A stretch of DNA of 64,000 nt from the NCBI RefSeq assembly GCF_949987515.2, contig NC_082689.1, positions 64,293,746-64,357,745 on the forward strand, given 5' to 3'. Of the stretch, positions 1 through 11,989 are shown one piece after another (positions within the stretch are counted from its first letter, which is position 1; each line of letters opens with the position of its first letter). The position numbers and the translations under genes were made by a program. A model generated the notes under the pieces. That model was not told the origin of the DNA and did not search any database. It saw nothing but the letters and a program-made list of their open reading frames with translations. The stretch is from Delphinus delphis (taxonomy: Eukaryota > Chordata > Mammalia > Artiodactyla > Delphinidae).

Positions 1-615
1 CTCAAACCCTTTTTGACTCAAAGACTTTTATGCAAGAGCTAGAAAATGTGCACCAAAAATATACTTGAAACTCTACAATGACATCATTAATACTCTTTGC
101 TTTTTAAAGATTTCACTTTTTGAAAAATGTTAATTCACTTTCTTTTAAAATATTACGGGTTGAATTTTATTCATTTTTACACTATAAATATTTTGTTACA
201 CTTGAACATTTTATTGTAATTAATTTTACCTAGTAATTATTTTCATTGGAATATTAAGGTATGCCTATTCATATTTTATAGTTAATTTTTATTTGGCATT
301 TTATCATGCTTATAAATTTTCATATTTTTGTGTATTAAATATTTACTTTCACTGTTTTTTTTTAAATCATGGAATCTGAACATTCAGTTACAGTTTTTGT
401 CATTTTTCTCTTGTATTGCATCACTGGGTATATATCACTCAAATCTTAGTTAATGGCCTTGAATATTTCCAAATTGCCAAATTTGAGAGTGGCGCTAATA
501 CACAAATAGATAAATGTGGCTCTTTGGATGTTTGTATGAGAAGATAATCAGGGAATTCAAATATTCTGAAATTTTAATTCTCATAGGCTTATTTACTAAA
601 CTCATGATCTTCCCC
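1..615. other. AT-rich sequence without a recognised feature
   Basis: Strongly AT-rich. No gene, splice-site pattern or repeat family was recognised. The short frame at 514-702 has no recognisable protein similarity and is taken as chance. Confidence 0.6.
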
Positions 616-619
616 CATT

Positions 620-960
620 GTCTGCTCCACCAGCAGCCTCTTCCATTAGCTGCTAGCAATTCTTCCAGTTGTTGTAAACAAAAATCTTATCATTGTCCTT
701 GATGAAGCTGCTCCTTTTCTCTTGCTACATGATCATCAACAGCAAATCCTGCTGCACCCAGAAATAGATCACTTCTTATCACCTTCTCTGCAGACACCCT
801 GGTCTAGGTCTCCATCACTTCACTCTGCTTTCTCCCTGCTCTCACTCTGGTGTCCCTACAGCAGCCAGAAAGATCCTCTTAAATGTCAGATCAGATCACA
901 TCACTCCTCTGTACCCGACCTCCAATGAGTCTTCATGTCTTTTGGAGTCCAGAAATCCTT
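620..960 (-). repeat. L2 LINE relic (antisense)
   Basis: Resembles the reverse complement of an L2 3' region. The run around 840-910 has the familiar order of a CTCTGG/CCC-rich stretch, CAGCCAGA, GATCC, AAATGTCAGATCA and CACTCCTCTG. Old and diverged. Family assignment is from memory. Confidence 0.5.
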
Positions 961-1074
961 ATAAGTAGACTAGCCTTCACCCTTTGCTGAAGACTCAGGA
1001 AGAAAAGGAAAGTCTATTGTATTTACCCATATTTTTGTTTACTATGCTCTTTCTTACTTCCTGCTGCTCTACAA

Positions 1075-2045
1075 TTTCTCCTTTTATTGTTTCCTTTCTG
1101 ATTAGAGAATTTTCTGAAGCCATTCTTTTAAGGTAGGTCTGCGGTCACAAGTTTTCTTAGTTTTCCCTCATCTGAGAATGTCTTGATTTCCCCTTCATTC
1201 CTGAAGGATATGTTTTGCTGAATGTAGGATTCTGGGTTAATAGCTCTTTTCTTTCTTTTTTTTTTCCAGCATTTAAAAATGTTGTGCCACTTCTGGCCTT
1301 CATGGTTTCTGATGAGAAATCCATTGTCATTCAAATTGTTTTCCCCTTATAAATGAGGTGTTTCTCCTTACTGCTTTCAAGATTTTTTTTTTTTTTGTCT
1401 TTATATTTGAGAAGTTTGACTATAATGTTTCTTGGTGTTGATTTCTTTAGACTTATTCTATTTGGGGTTTGTTCAGCTTCTTGAATCTATAGGTTTACTT
1501 TTTTGGGGTCAAATTTGGGAAATTTTCAGCCATTATTTCTTTGAATATTTTTTCAGTACTGCCTTCTTTCTCCTCTCCTTTCAGGAATCTGATGATATGG
1601 ATATTAGACCTTTTATATTGACTACAGGTCCCTGAGGCTCTGTTGATTTTTTTTTTTTAAGTCAATTTCTTCTCAATTGTTCAGACTGAGTAATTTCTGT
1701 TGTTCTATCTTTCAGCTCACTGATTTCCCACCCCCGCAACCCCGTCCCCTCCATTCTATTGTTGGGTTCATCTACTTAGTTTTAACATTTTCAGTTATTG
1801 TATGTTTCAGTTCTAAAATTTCCATCAGGTTCTTCTTTACATTTTCTATTTCTTTACTGAGATTCCACTTTTTTCATTTGTTTTAAGTGTGCTCATAATT
1901 GCTTGTTGAAGCATTTTTATCATGACTGCATTAAAATCTTTGGCAGAAAATTCTAATATTCTGTCAGATCTGTTATAGCATCTATTGACTGTCTTTTTTT
2001 AGATATCTCCTGGTCTGAAAATGGTCCTTTGCTAGAGGTGCTTTT
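1075..2045 (-). mobile_element. Old L1 5'-region relic (antisense)
   Basis: T-rich tract containing phrases typical of the antisense of old mammalian L1 5' parts, such as TTTCTTTGAATA, TCTTTCAGCTCACTGA, GCTTGTTGAAGCATTTTTAT and TTAAAATCTTTG. No open frame survives. Short frames at 1432-1886 are accidental. Subfamily not determined. Confidence 0.5.
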
Positions 2046-2082
2046 ATTCTATTCTTTTTTCACATAAGGGAGTGGAGGCTCC

Positions 2083-2154
2083 CTTCAAAACACACCTTTG
2101 GGAGTGGGAAATGAGACAGGCTTCAAAACACACCTTTGGGAGTGGGAAATGAGA
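2083..2154. repeat. 38-bp tandem duplication
   Basis: A 38-bp unit starting with CTTCAAAACACACCTTTGGG at 2083 is repeated at 2121. The second copy is almost complete and nearly identical. Local duplication in otherwise unique sequence. Confidence 0.85.
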
Positions 2155-2159
2155 GGTGA

Positions 2160-3935
2160 AACTAGAATCCAAGTGTGTCTGACATAAAAGCCAGGCTCTC
2201 AGGCTTTCAAATTATAGACAAAAAGTATAGTGTGGTTCTATTTTTATGAGAAAAAATGTACAGCCAAATATTTCTAGCACAGAAAAAATTTAAGAATAGA
2301 CCTCAAAATGTTAGCGGGTATTTTTTTTATGAGTATGATATCTGGATGATTCACATTTTTGTCTTTCTGTGCTTTAAATTATCTACAATAATTACTATTT
2401 AATCATCTGATTTTGAATAAAGCTCTGAATATCTCACACGTTTGTTTAAACTTAGTTAAAGTTGTGTTTTTGAGGTTTTGTTTCTCATATGAATAGTCAC
2501 AAATTATGTTCTCTAAAAGCAACTTATTTAAATCTTAAAAATATGAAATTACTCTTCACTTCTAGAAGCTTACTTGCAGGAAGTAGATTTAACACATTTT
2601 TGTCAAGCAGCAAATCTGATATCTGTTTATTTTCTCATATTCTTATTTTTAATATCAATTTTGTTTGTAGTTAAATTTATTTAGAATTTAGATCACATTA
2701 TTTTCAAACCAGCATTTTTGTAATAAAAAAATTAGAATATTTCATGCCTCATCTATTCTCTCATCCTCTTCTTTTCTTTTCTCTTCTACAGTCAGTATTT
2801 AAAGTAGCAACAGAAACCTTTGGAATGATAATATATTTTTTTCTAATAGACTTGAATGACATGGTATATTTTCATATCATGTTGCCATGACTACCAAACC
2901 CTTTAGCTCATCTTCATTTAAATATATTCACTGTTAAATTAGAGATGTAGCTTAAGCAATTCAGGATACTCTATAATTTTTGTTTAAAACACTGGTTATA
3001 TGATAAGTCTCAAGTTCACTCTTTCAAAAGAATAACACAAGAGAGTTGCTGGCTATAGAACATCTATTCTGTTTCCTAATTCTTCTAAAGGCAGTTTGGA
3101 AAGAAAAAAAAAAAGGCCAACACTCATCTAATAGAGTTTTTCAAGTTCTGTATAGGAATTTGTAACTCAGATACAGAGCAAAATTATGAATATCATTAAA
3201 TAAATCGGAAAGCTTTTTCCAAATTATAAGATGTCTGAATTGATATTGAGACCTCTTAAGCACACCCACATCAGAATATTGAAAAATGCTCAAATGGTAA
3301 CAAACACCTCTTTCTGGCTTATTTAAAAATGTCTGCCTAGACATGGCACCCCTTCAGCTTCTCTCTGTGTGAAGTTGTGATTGTGGCACATTACAGGGAG
3401 CCCACACTGACTTGCTCAGAGGTGAACTTTGCAGAGAGGAAGCAGTGGCCCTAAATGAAGAAGTCAGCACCCAAAAATTTATACTTGGTCATCACTTTTC
3501 TAGGAGTCTCGTATATTAGGGAACGAAGATATTAATTTACCCTGTGTGTGGCATGCCTGAGTGCATGCAGCCATGTTGGAACGAGCCGGTACGGGACCAA
3601 CATATGATTTTGCACACTCCAGATTGCTTAAATACTATTTTTTAAAGACCTGACTAGCTTTGAGGAGTTTAATTTTATTCAAATATTGTTCTTTCCAATT
3701 AAAAACAAAATCTTTAAATAAGTAACAATCTAGCAAGGCGAAAGAATTGGTTTGATCCTGGTAACTCAGGTTTGACCTTTAAAATCATACTCTTTAAAAA
3801 TTTTATGGAATTAAAACACAAAAAATGTATATAGATTCTTCTAATGGCTAATCAGATAGAAATACACATGAATTAATAAAGCATCACTGAATTTTCTAAT
3901 ATTGTGTTTCACTTCTGATTATTTAAATTTAACAA
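2160..3935. other. Unique AT-rich sequence, no feature recognised
   Basis: No gene or repeat family was recognised. Short poly-A and poly-T runs only. Open frames here are below 70 codons and have no recognisable motif. Confidence 0.55.
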
Positions 3936-3939
3936 AAAA

Positions 3940-4112
3940 GGTCCTACTGTATAGCACAGGGAACTATATTCAATACCGTGGGATAAATCATAATAGAAAA
4001 GAATATAAAAAATGTATATATGTGTGTGACTGAGTCACTTTGCTGTACAGCAGAAATTAACACAACATACTATACTTCAATAAAAAATTTTAAAAATTTT
4101 AAAAAATTAAAA
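3940..4112 (+). mobile_element. L1 3'-end fragment
   Basis: Carries the cetartiodactyl L1 3' UTR signature: TATAGCACAGGGAACTATAT, GAGTCACTTTGCTGTACAGC, AACACAACAT and CTTCAATAAA, followed by an A/T-rich tail. Strongly 5'-truncated. A possible TTTAAATTTAA target duplication lies at about 3922 and 4113, but it is low-complexity and uncertain. Confidence 0.85.
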
Positions 4113-4187
4113 TTTTAAATTTAAATAGATGAGATTTTTGCTCAGATGAAAACTATAAGATCAGAGTCTAAATAAAATGTAAGACTA

Positions 4188-4404
4188 GGGTTTCCCTGGT
4201 GGCGCAGTGGTTGAGAGTCCGCCTGCCGATGCAGAGGACATGGGTTCGTGCCCCGGTCTGGGAAGATCCCACATGCCGCAGAGCGGCTGGGCCTGTGAGC
4301 CATGGCCGCTGAGCCTGCGCATTCGGAGCCTGTGCTCCGCAACGGGAGAGGCCACAACAGTGAGAGGCTCGCGTAACGCAAAAAAAAAAAAAAAAAAAAA
4401 AAAA
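4188..4404 (+). mobile_element. CHR SINE (tRNA-derived, cetacean type)
   Basis: Full-length CHR-type SINE. It begins GGGTTTCCCTGGTGGCGCAG, where the A-box region lies, followed by a B-box-like GGTTCGTGCCCC. The body contains GAGCGGCTGGGC and GAGCCATGGCCGCTGAGC, and it ends in a 24-base A-tail. Flanked by the perfect target duplication GTAAGACTA (4179-4187 and 4405-4413). Open frames over it on both strands are artefacts of the repeat. Confidence 0.97.
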
Positions 4405-4414
4405 GTAAGACTAG

Positions 4415-4960
4415 AAGGCCCAGTAAATAATTGTAGATAAATGTATGAGAATATCAGGATGGCATGCAGCATATGTTTTTATTAGTAAACCTAATTTTGC
4501 ATAGTCTTAAAATTTTTTATTAAAATGGGCTGTTCATAAATCCTAATGCAGTGTCTAATCTTCCTACCTCGAATTTCTCTCAAAACAGAATATTAAAAAT
4601 AATTAACAAGTCAAAGCAGGGAAAGAATTCTAATAATCCATCACTTTGAATTCCAGGATCACAAACCGATAGTCACTACTTATTGCAAATGACTCCTGAT
4701 CTTATTTTGATTTTCAGGAAAGCAAACCAATAATAAAAGAATTGAAAGTGACCTTTTCATTTAAGTGAAGCAGGCAGAATAAAATATTTAATAGCTTTTA
4801 GAAAGCAAACAAAACATTGTGTGGTCTTAGTTGGTTTAAATTTGCTGAAGAGACTGCTTGTCTGTCTAGCCCTTTCCTCTGGAGGGAAAAAGTAGCTCAG
4901 AGAGCAGTAGTTTGGGGCCACTAGGTGTATGGCCACAGTGCTCTAGATTTTCCAGTGGTG
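4415..4960. other. Unassigned sequence
   Basis: No gene or recognised repeat between the SINE and the L2 relic. Confidence 0.5.
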
Positions 4961-4964
4961 TTCC

Positions 4965-5395
4965 ACTGCATAGAATAAAATCCAAACTCCTTCCCTTGGC
5001 CCCTTCCTCTGTCTCTGTCTCATATTCTACCTCTTGTGCATCCTTCTCTGTTTTCTAGCCTCAGCAGCCTGTTTCCTAGCCTCAGCAGCCCATTTCCATT
5101 CTTTAAACATACCAAGCTCATTCCTACCACAGGGCCTTTGTACCTGCTTAGGATGAACTTCCTCAGATCTAAACAGCTCTCAATTCAAAGGATACCTTTT
5201 AGGTCTTTCCTTGAGAGCCTCGCTAAAATAGCCCTCTCAAGATAATTTGTTCATCTGTTTGTCTGCTTATTTATTTTGCTGTGTTTGTTTTCTGTTTATC
5301 CTACCTAGAATAATGGACAAGCTTCTTTTTGCACCATGCCTAGAACTGTATCTGACACATATTATGGGCTCAATAAATATTTATAGACTGACTGA
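4965..5395 (-). repeat. L2 LINE relic (antisense)
   Basis: Antisense L2 3' pattern: AAAATCCAAACTCCTTCCCT near 4977, CCACAGGGCCTTTGTACCTG near 5128, then GCACCATGCCTAGAACTGTA and the end GGGCTCAATAAATATTTATA. A small internal duplication of CCTAGCCTCAGCAGCC-like sequence sits near 5055-5090. Confidence 0.7.
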
Positions 5396-5399
5396 CTCT

Positions 5400-6025
5400 C
5401 AGGGTGTTTCACGGATGGCTCTGTGACAGTCTGATTTTGGTGTAAGAACTAACATTTGCATAATCATTTTACAACTTACCAAGATTTCCATGTACAACAT
5501 CTTGTTATATTCTTAGACGCTTATATAAACTGAGAGGAAATGAAGGTAATGTATTGCTGCCCAATTTCTACAGTTTAGATAAGGAAGGGGTCACGTTGTT
5601 ACTCCTATCCAGTGGTGTGGTTGATGTCGATTTCATACCTTTCACTGTCATTTGTCCACTTTTCATGAGCCCCAGATGGCGATGATGAACTGACGGGACA
5701 GCAACATATGTACCGCAGATGGCTGTGTGAACTCTGTTAACAAATCCACCCACATTTGGCATCAGTGCTACCTGATCTGACCACCAAGCTGCTGCCATCA
5801 CCACTAGGCACAAAGTCACCTTTACCTTTTCATGTTAATTCTGCTTAGAATACAGAAAAAATGCTATACGCTTAAAGCCACTGGATATTTGTTAGTGTTA
5901 CAAAATATCTCCAAGAAAACTTCTATCACATGGCTGGAGAACAATCAAGGCTTAGACTTATCACTGGAGTAGGTATTTTGCCTGAAATATGAAGATTTTC
6001 TTTTTTGGACTTATGGAATCTTTGG
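5400..6025. other. Unassigned sequence with an 83-codon antisense frame
   Basis: No recognised repeat over most of it. The minus-strand frame at 5568-5819 (83 codons) has no motif I recognise and is probably chance. The start, around 5440-5560, may be an eroded MIR. Confidence 0.4.
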
Positions 6026-6029
6026 GTCG

Positions 6030-6165
6030 GAAATCCACTCTTCTAAGTGAGGAACATAAACAACAGAAAGGCATAGTGATCTGTAAAAATCACTTAGCTA
6101 GTTGGTGGTAGAGCCAGGACTGAAGGCAGATTGTTGCCCTCCTAGACCTTCCAATCTATACAATT
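6030..6165 (+). repeat. MIR SINE fragment
   Basis: The order of GTGAGGAACATAAACAACAG, AATCACTTAGCTAGTTGGTG and GTAGAGCCAGGACTGAA matches the 3' half of a MIR. Diverged. Confidence 0.55.
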
Positions 6166-6309
6166 TACACCTCTTTAGAAGTTAAATCAGACACTGGGTA
6201 ATTTTTTAGGGCCAGAAGTACAAAAACAAGGAGAACAAGATAAAAATTGAAGTAATTTTTAGGCTGTGATGATACTAAGTGATTTGGATCTAATAAATAC
6301 ACATAAATC

Positions 6310-6660
6310 ATTGATTCACTTGACAAATGTTTATTCTATATCTGCCTCATTGTAGGCTTTATTCTAGACACTGCGGGTACAACGGAGAATATGATAGCAT
6401 TTCTTTCTCATGGTCAAATGGGGAGGCCAACAAGTAAATGTGTAATATCAATGGATCGCACTAGGTGCTGTGATAAAGACCAGAACGAGGGAATGAAGAG
6501 AGATGACATTCAGGAAGGGTTATCAACCCCAGTGGTGGTGCCCAGGAAGGGTTCCCAGAATCCTGATTCCAAGATGAGATCTAAAGGATAAGCAAGAAAT
6601 AGTTGTGAGAAGAGGGAAAATGTTCCAGATAGAGAGAAGAATACGCATGTCAGTGTGGAT
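6310..6660 (+). repeat. L2 LINE relic
   Basis: Sense L2 3' pattern: TTGACAAATGTTTATTCTAT, TTCTAGACACTGCGGGTACA, AGGTGCTGTGATAAAGACCA, ATGACATTCAGGAAGG. Open frame 6391-6591 lies inside it and is not a gene. Confidence 0.65.
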
Positions 6661-6664
6661 GCAT

Positions 6665-7400
6665 TAACGTATCTTCCCATTCACTATGGCCAAAACAGAA
6701 AAATAAAATAACAATAATTTTTATTCTTCTAGGATCTTGTGAACCACAGTTCCTTGCATGGAATCACACATAGCACTTCAGTACCTGGATCGCCTTAGAT
6801 GTATCTGTGTCGGCGCAATCACTTTATAACAGATTCAACATCCTGGCAAAGTGGGTTACAGCAAGATTCCCCTGGCTGGAACTGTATGGGGCAGGGCTTT
6901 ATGAACTTTGAAGAAGGCCAGGTTCACATTCATCTGGATCACCTCCACACCTTCCTCAGAAAGTCTGTGGTGCCTATCACCACTATGTAATTAAAAATAA
7001 GCACGTTAAGAAGGCACTGTGCCTGATAACCTTAATACCCTGTCACAAATGAGCAACATAATTTTATGCTTGCTCTAACTGCCTTAAAGCGTTTAGGGAA
7101 TCTTTGTAAATTAACAACGCTGAAAACGAAAAGCAAGTGAATTGTTTTTCTCAAAACCTATACGTTTATAAATCATCTTCACAATAATCACAATCATCAT
7201 AAATTAGAATTTTCTTCCCTAAGGATAATCAGAAATAGATGTTAATCACAACCAAAGCGGAATGCTCCATATGTTTTCTTTCAATCTTCGACCAATTGAT
7301 GCATTCATTTCAGATATTTGTCAAAATCTCACGTTTCGTTTCTAGTTTTATCAAATCAGCCAGAATAATTTTGAGTATACACATTGCTTCCGTCTTTCAT
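6665..7400. other. Unassigned sequence
   Basis: No gene or known repeat was recognised. The frame at 6799-6990 has no familiar protein motif. Confidence 0.45.
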
Positions 7401-7414
7401 TTAAAGGTAATTAT

Positions 7415-7623
7415 GGGGCTTCCCTGGTGGCGCAGTGGTTGGGGGTCCACCTGCCGACGCAGGGACGCGGGTTCGTGCCCCGGTCCAGGAGGATCCTGCA
7501 TGCCACGGAGCGGCTGGGCCCGTGAGCCATGGCTGCTGGGCCTGCACGTCCGGAGCCTGTGCTCTGCGGCGGGAGGGGCCACAGCAGTGAGAGGCCCGCG
7601 TACCGCAAAAAGAAAAAAAAAAA
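7415..7623 (+). mobile_element. CHR SINE
   Basis: Full-length CHR-type SINE, from GGGGCTTCCCTGGTGGCGCA to an A-rich tail interrupted by one G. Target duplication AAAGGTAATTATGG at 7403-7416 and 7624-7637 is perfect and overlaps the first Gs of the element. The overlapping frames of 65-130 codons are repeat artefacts. Confidence 0.97.
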
Positions 7624-7779
7624 AAAGGTAATTATGGAAAGCCATCAATTTCCTGAGCCATCCATTTTTTGCTAGGTACGGGGACATAGTAGGTTCTTAT
7701 CTGCAAGGAATTTACAGCAAGGGAAGAGTAGAACTGGAGGAGATGCCAGGAAAAAGGGCACCCATGCCATAGTGGGCTG

Positions 7780-7905
7780 GATCCTTTAGGCCCTACACCC
7801 CAGAACTACTAAATCGGAATCTTGGGAGGGTTTAGCCTTGAGACTCTGCTTTAAAAAGCAACAACAACAAAAAACGCTTACATTATTCCCACACATGTTC
7901 AAGTT
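7780..7905 (+). repeat. MER5-like hAT DNA transposon fragment (tentative)
   Basis: CCCTACACCCCAGAACTACT, AAATCGGAATCTTGGGAGGG, a degenerated AACAACAAC stretch and CACATGTTCAAGTTTGAAAC follow the order expected for a MER5A/B copy. Low-confidence family call. Confidence 0.45.
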
Positions 7906-7909
7906 TGAA

Positions 7910-9765
7910 ACCATTTTCTTTGGCAATATCAGAGGTCACTGAAGAGTCTTAAGCAAACAAGCAGGGTGAGGGGTTAAATGTTTTAGGAGAAGTGCACTGG
8001 TAGCCATGTGAGGAGGGGCAGGAGATTTTAATTTTCCAATGCAAACTGGAATTTTCCAATGCAGTTTTTTGACATGGCATCAATTATAGGATGAAGGATG
8101 GGGTGAGATGAAATAACATTTAGGATTCAGATGAAGAATTAGTTTCACACCTTATTTGATATTTTAACTGGTTGAAAGTTTAATATTTTATTTATTTTGT
8201 CTTTTTGAGAAAGCTTATTCCATTGGATCAAAATAGTTTAGTCAAAATATCAGGTCACAAAGGTGATAATGAATTGGAACTAGGCAAGCACAGACAGGGA
8301 GGGCACAAGAGTCAAAGCAAGAGACAAAGAGGATGAAATCTAGGGCAACAGGGACAGGATGGGAAGAAGGGAGTCATATAATAACAAGGGAAACATTAAA
8401 GGACTTGGTCCCCAATTGGAGGGAAAAGACAGGAAGCAAAATAGCTGTGACTTTTTTTACATAAAAATTCATTATTCTGGAATTATTTGAAAATGGAACT
8501 GATTCAATATGCTTTATCTTAAACGAGATCACTTTACAGAATGGTTCAATGGAAAACAGAACAAAAGAAAGTACAGTTCAGCATCACCCTTCACTGTTCT
8601 GAAAACAAACTGCATTGATGACAGAGTTTATGCATCAGCCTTGGATTCAGGACTGGCTCCTCTGCTTTGGGCCTCACCACACTGTGCAACAATTGTATGC
8701 TTGTGCGCCTGCTTCTTGCACTGCGCCATGAGCACCTCAGCAGTAGGACCCAAGCTCGCTGTTCTGTTGCTACTGTGATGCACACAGACAGGCCTTCCAA
8801 TCTTGGTTTTAGAATACACAAACTGATTGATTAATTGCGGTGCTGATTGGAAGTAGCACTTTCTGGCTTAAAATAACTTCCAGAAAACCCCTACTGCATG
8901 CCTCTGCTTGCTCTAAGGCCATCCCTAAATACACTGTCCTCTGGCAGTATCCTTGTCCTGGAAAATCCACATGAAAGGCACTCCAGGCAGTCACACGGTT
9001 ACTTAGGACACTGAATGTCCTATCGGGGAATAGTCTGAATGTGAGAGGCCCTGTGTGAACTGTAGCAGATGGCTTTCCAGATGTTTTTCGTGGTCAACAG
9101 CCACCATTGGTTTGACTTTGGAGATATGACCTGGATTTGCCCACGGTCTTTCAGACTGAATTCTGCAAAGCTTGCATAAATGAGTGAAAGGACTGCTAGT
9201 TGGAAAGATTACAGTTATACTTGCTTCATAGGATTTTTTTAAAGCACTGGATTTGCTTTTAAGACGTAAGTTGCTAACATTCTCCAGTTCAAGACAAGTC
9301 TAGAATATTAGAACTGAATGGGGCCCGGAAGATGATTTAATTCAGTCCCTGTCTTATAAATGAGGAAACTCAGTCCCACGCAAGCTAGGTGAGGTGTGTA
9401 AGGTCTGTGCGTGCAGAGGTTTAGAATTTAGTTCTTGCAGCAGTTTGTCTAATGCACAAGGATTCTGCTTTAGGCTTATTTTGATTAAGTGCTTATTGTA
9501 CTTTCTCATTTACACCTATTGTACATTTCTTCTTAAATTCCTTCTATTTCTTTGGTGCTCATGTTTATTTTCTCTGTGATTTGCGGTTAATAAAGTTCAG
9601 TCAAATGGGATGACTCTAATATAAACCAGCCAATATCATTATTGGTCCATTTCTATGCAAATCAATCATGTCTGTGATGTATAGTGAAATGAGAAAGAAA
9701 CTTCTATGGTTCAACAAAAATGTCTACTCAGTGGGTCTGATCTTGAGTTAGTGGAAAGCATTTGT
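7910..9765. other. Unassigned sequence, possibly with old L2 pieces
   Basis: No gene was recognised. Parts near 7930-8020 and 8270-8340 read like eroded L2 (AGCAAACAAGCAGGGTGAG, GAACTAGGCAAGCACAGACA), but too weakly to call. A short duplication of AATTTTCCAATGCA sits at about 8030-8062. Frames at 8509-8821 run on both strands without recognisable motifs. Confidence 0.4.
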
Positions 9766-9769
9766 AACT

Positions 9770-9960
9770 ACCACTTATTTAAATGTCAGGACTGTGCTTA
9801 AGCCTTTCACATATATCTTCATATTTAATCCTTATGGTGAGCCTATGAGGTAAGATTATCCTCTCTTCACAAATTAATAAACTAAGGCTCAGAAATTTAA
9901 CTTGCCAAGGTCACACCATTAAACACTCAAAGAGCTGATGATCTGGGACCCAAATCTTTG
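9770..9960 (+). repeat. MIR SINE
   Basis: Classic MIR order: GGACTGTGCTTAAGCCTTTC, ATCTTCATATTTAATCCTTA, GAGCCTATGAGGTAAGATTA, AACTAAGGCTCAGAAATTTA, CTTGCCAAGGTCACACCATT. Well preserved for this old family. Confidence 0.85.
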
Positions 9961-9964
9961 TGAC

Positions 9965-11070
9965 TTTGTAGACCCCAGCCTTACCCATCGTGGAAACTCC
10001 TAAGAAGCCCATGGGCTGCCATGTGAATTTCTTCTCAGAGGGTCAACAAGATTCATGGAGAGTGAGAAGGTTGCGAGGTATTTCACAATGGCAATCGTTT
10101 CATAGACTATGGGGTCATTAAAACCAAAAGAGGAAAAAATAATTGGACTCTCTAACTCTTTGCTTGATCCAGCAGAAAATGCTTATGTAAAGCAGATTTG
10201 GGGGATGTATGGAAAAATATTGTATCTGGAGGCTGCATCACTCCTTGAAAGCAAAACGCTACGATCGGGTTAATACTTCCACATTACGTGGCCCTCTCCT
10301 AAGCTGTGCGCTCACCACAGTGTAGTCCACTGGACCTGCTCCCCTTACTTTCATTCCATTCCATCCCCTACCTTTCTGGTAGTACAGGGCTCCTTGCCAC
10401 AGCCTTTGTTGCCAATAACAGCAACCTTGCAATGATAAATTTTAAAAATTAATGATTTAGCTTCAAAATTTTTAAATGGTTGAACACATTCATAGAAAAA
10501 TCATAAAAGTACTTTATTTCTATATATTAGATCAAACTTCTGCAACTATGTGCATCTTAGTTTGTATTATATTTCATTTTTATTTTATATATTTTATTTC
10601 ACCAGAAGTATAATGAGAAAGATTTCTTAATGGTTTCAGTTTTTTGAAAAAAAAGTAAATTCTGCATCAGGAATCAGGGAAGATGTAAGAAATGTCTCCA
10701 AGTCCACATTCTAGCTCTGCCCCTGGCATTTTCTGCGGCCTTGGCTGAGACAAATCTGAATCTCTTGAGATATATATTTCACTCACTAAAAACCACGTGA
10801 ATCCTAAATACCTAGCTCTTTCAGAATCTGTGAACTTAGAAGATATTGGAAAAACATTTTAACTACATAATAACATAGGACAAATATGGAGGGATAGGTT
10901 TAATTCCCCATCCCCTTAAAAAAATCCTCATCCAGGATCTGAATGCTTTGGAAACCCGGTTATTTAGTTATTTAGTCATTAGAAAGGTTGCCTGCCCGCC
11001 TGCCCCTGTGCCTCATGCAAACCACTAGCAGATTTTGATGTGTGCTTATGAGGGCAGGCAAAGCACTATC
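9965..11070. other. Unassigned AT-rich sequence
   Basis: No gene was recognised. A possible eroded MIR piece lies near 10700-10770 (TCTAGCTCTGCCCCTGGCAT). Confidence 0.45.
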
Positions 11071-11077
11071 TCCTGTG

Positions 11078-11085
11078 TGTGTGTG

Positions 11086-11144
<59 letters not shown>

Positions 11145-11159
11145 AAGAGAGAGAGAGAA

Positions 11160-11200
<41 letters not shown>
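11078..11200 (+). repeat. Compound microsatellite (GT)n(GA)n
   Basis: A GT tract to about 11129 passes directly into a GA tract to about 11200 that is interrupted by GAAA units at regular spacing. About 120 bp in total. The open frames over it are simple-sequence artefacts. Confidence 0.98.
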
Positions 11201-11204
11201 TTAA

Positions 11205-11780
11205 ATCTTTATTCTCATTCTGGATTTTAACACAAAACATCTAAACAGACTGACTTGTGAATGACTTTTTACATATCAGCCTACTGAACTGGAGAAACAA
11301 AAACGTCCTCTTCCTGGGTTTTTGACAATATGGCAACTCTAATGTGATGTGTATTTATAAATCTTCCCTACATTCAGAACAAAGGTTTAACTTTGTATGT
11401 GGTATTTTTCATTCACAAAATATTTATATAGAACTAATCCTTAATCAAAAATATGTGTTTGGGATGAATTACCAGAGTGAGAAAAGAAAGCAATTAGCAT
11501 TTAGAAAATGCCAGGCTCCAAGGTTTCACCAAAGAGCAGTTAAAAAAAAAAAAAGTAATTTAGGCACTAACATGGTTTATTAAGTAGAAAGAACTCATAT
11601 GTTTATGAGTTAGCAAGACCAATATCAGATAACACATTCTATCAATAAAGGGGAGCTAAAAATGAAGTCTATGCTACTTGCCAGAAGGGAAGTAACAACG
11701 GGTACTCAGTCTAAGAGAAAGCTGAGACACTTATTTTAAAAAAGCAGCCTCTCCCCCAAAGATAAACATGAAAGTTACAA
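11205..11780. other. Unassigned sequence
   Basis: No gene or recognised repeat. Confidence 0.45.
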
Positions 11781-11784
11781 ATAA

Positions 11785-11985
11785 CTAATATTTACTGAGC
11801 ACGTAGTATGAGCCACTCATTGAGGTAAGCATTTTAAAGACACTGAGACAGGAACAAGTGTAATCCAGTTTTACCGATGGGAAAGCTGATGTTCAGAGAT
11901 GATGAGTAACTTTGCTCAGTGTCATCCAGCTAGTAAAAGGCAGAGCCAAGTCTGACAGATTCTGAGACCCACAGTCTTAATTACT
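11785..11985 (+). repeat. MIR SINE
   Basis: MIR signature: AATATTTACTGAGCACGTAG, GGTAAGCATTTTAAAGACAC, TCCAGTTTTACCGATGGGAA, CATCCAGCTAGTAAAAGGCA, GAGCCAAGTCTGACAGATTC. Confidence 0.8.
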
Positions 11986-11989
11986 GGAA

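Noticed and set aside
4188..4260. tRNA gene suggested by A-box and B-box sequence in CHR SINEs
   Set aside because: The tRNA-like head cannot be folded into a complete cloverleaf by eye and is fused to the SINE body; it is a tRNA-derived promoter, not a tRNA gene.
7239..7687. Long open frames on both strands (130 and 96 codons)
   Set aside because: They lie over a CHR SINE. The same protein-like strings recur at 4185, 18343, 41611, 41968, 42000, 56336 and 62226, wherever the SINE occurs.
11042..11240. Frames encoding VCVCVC/RERERE and SLSLSL strings
   Set aside because: Products of the GT/GA microsatellite read in frame.
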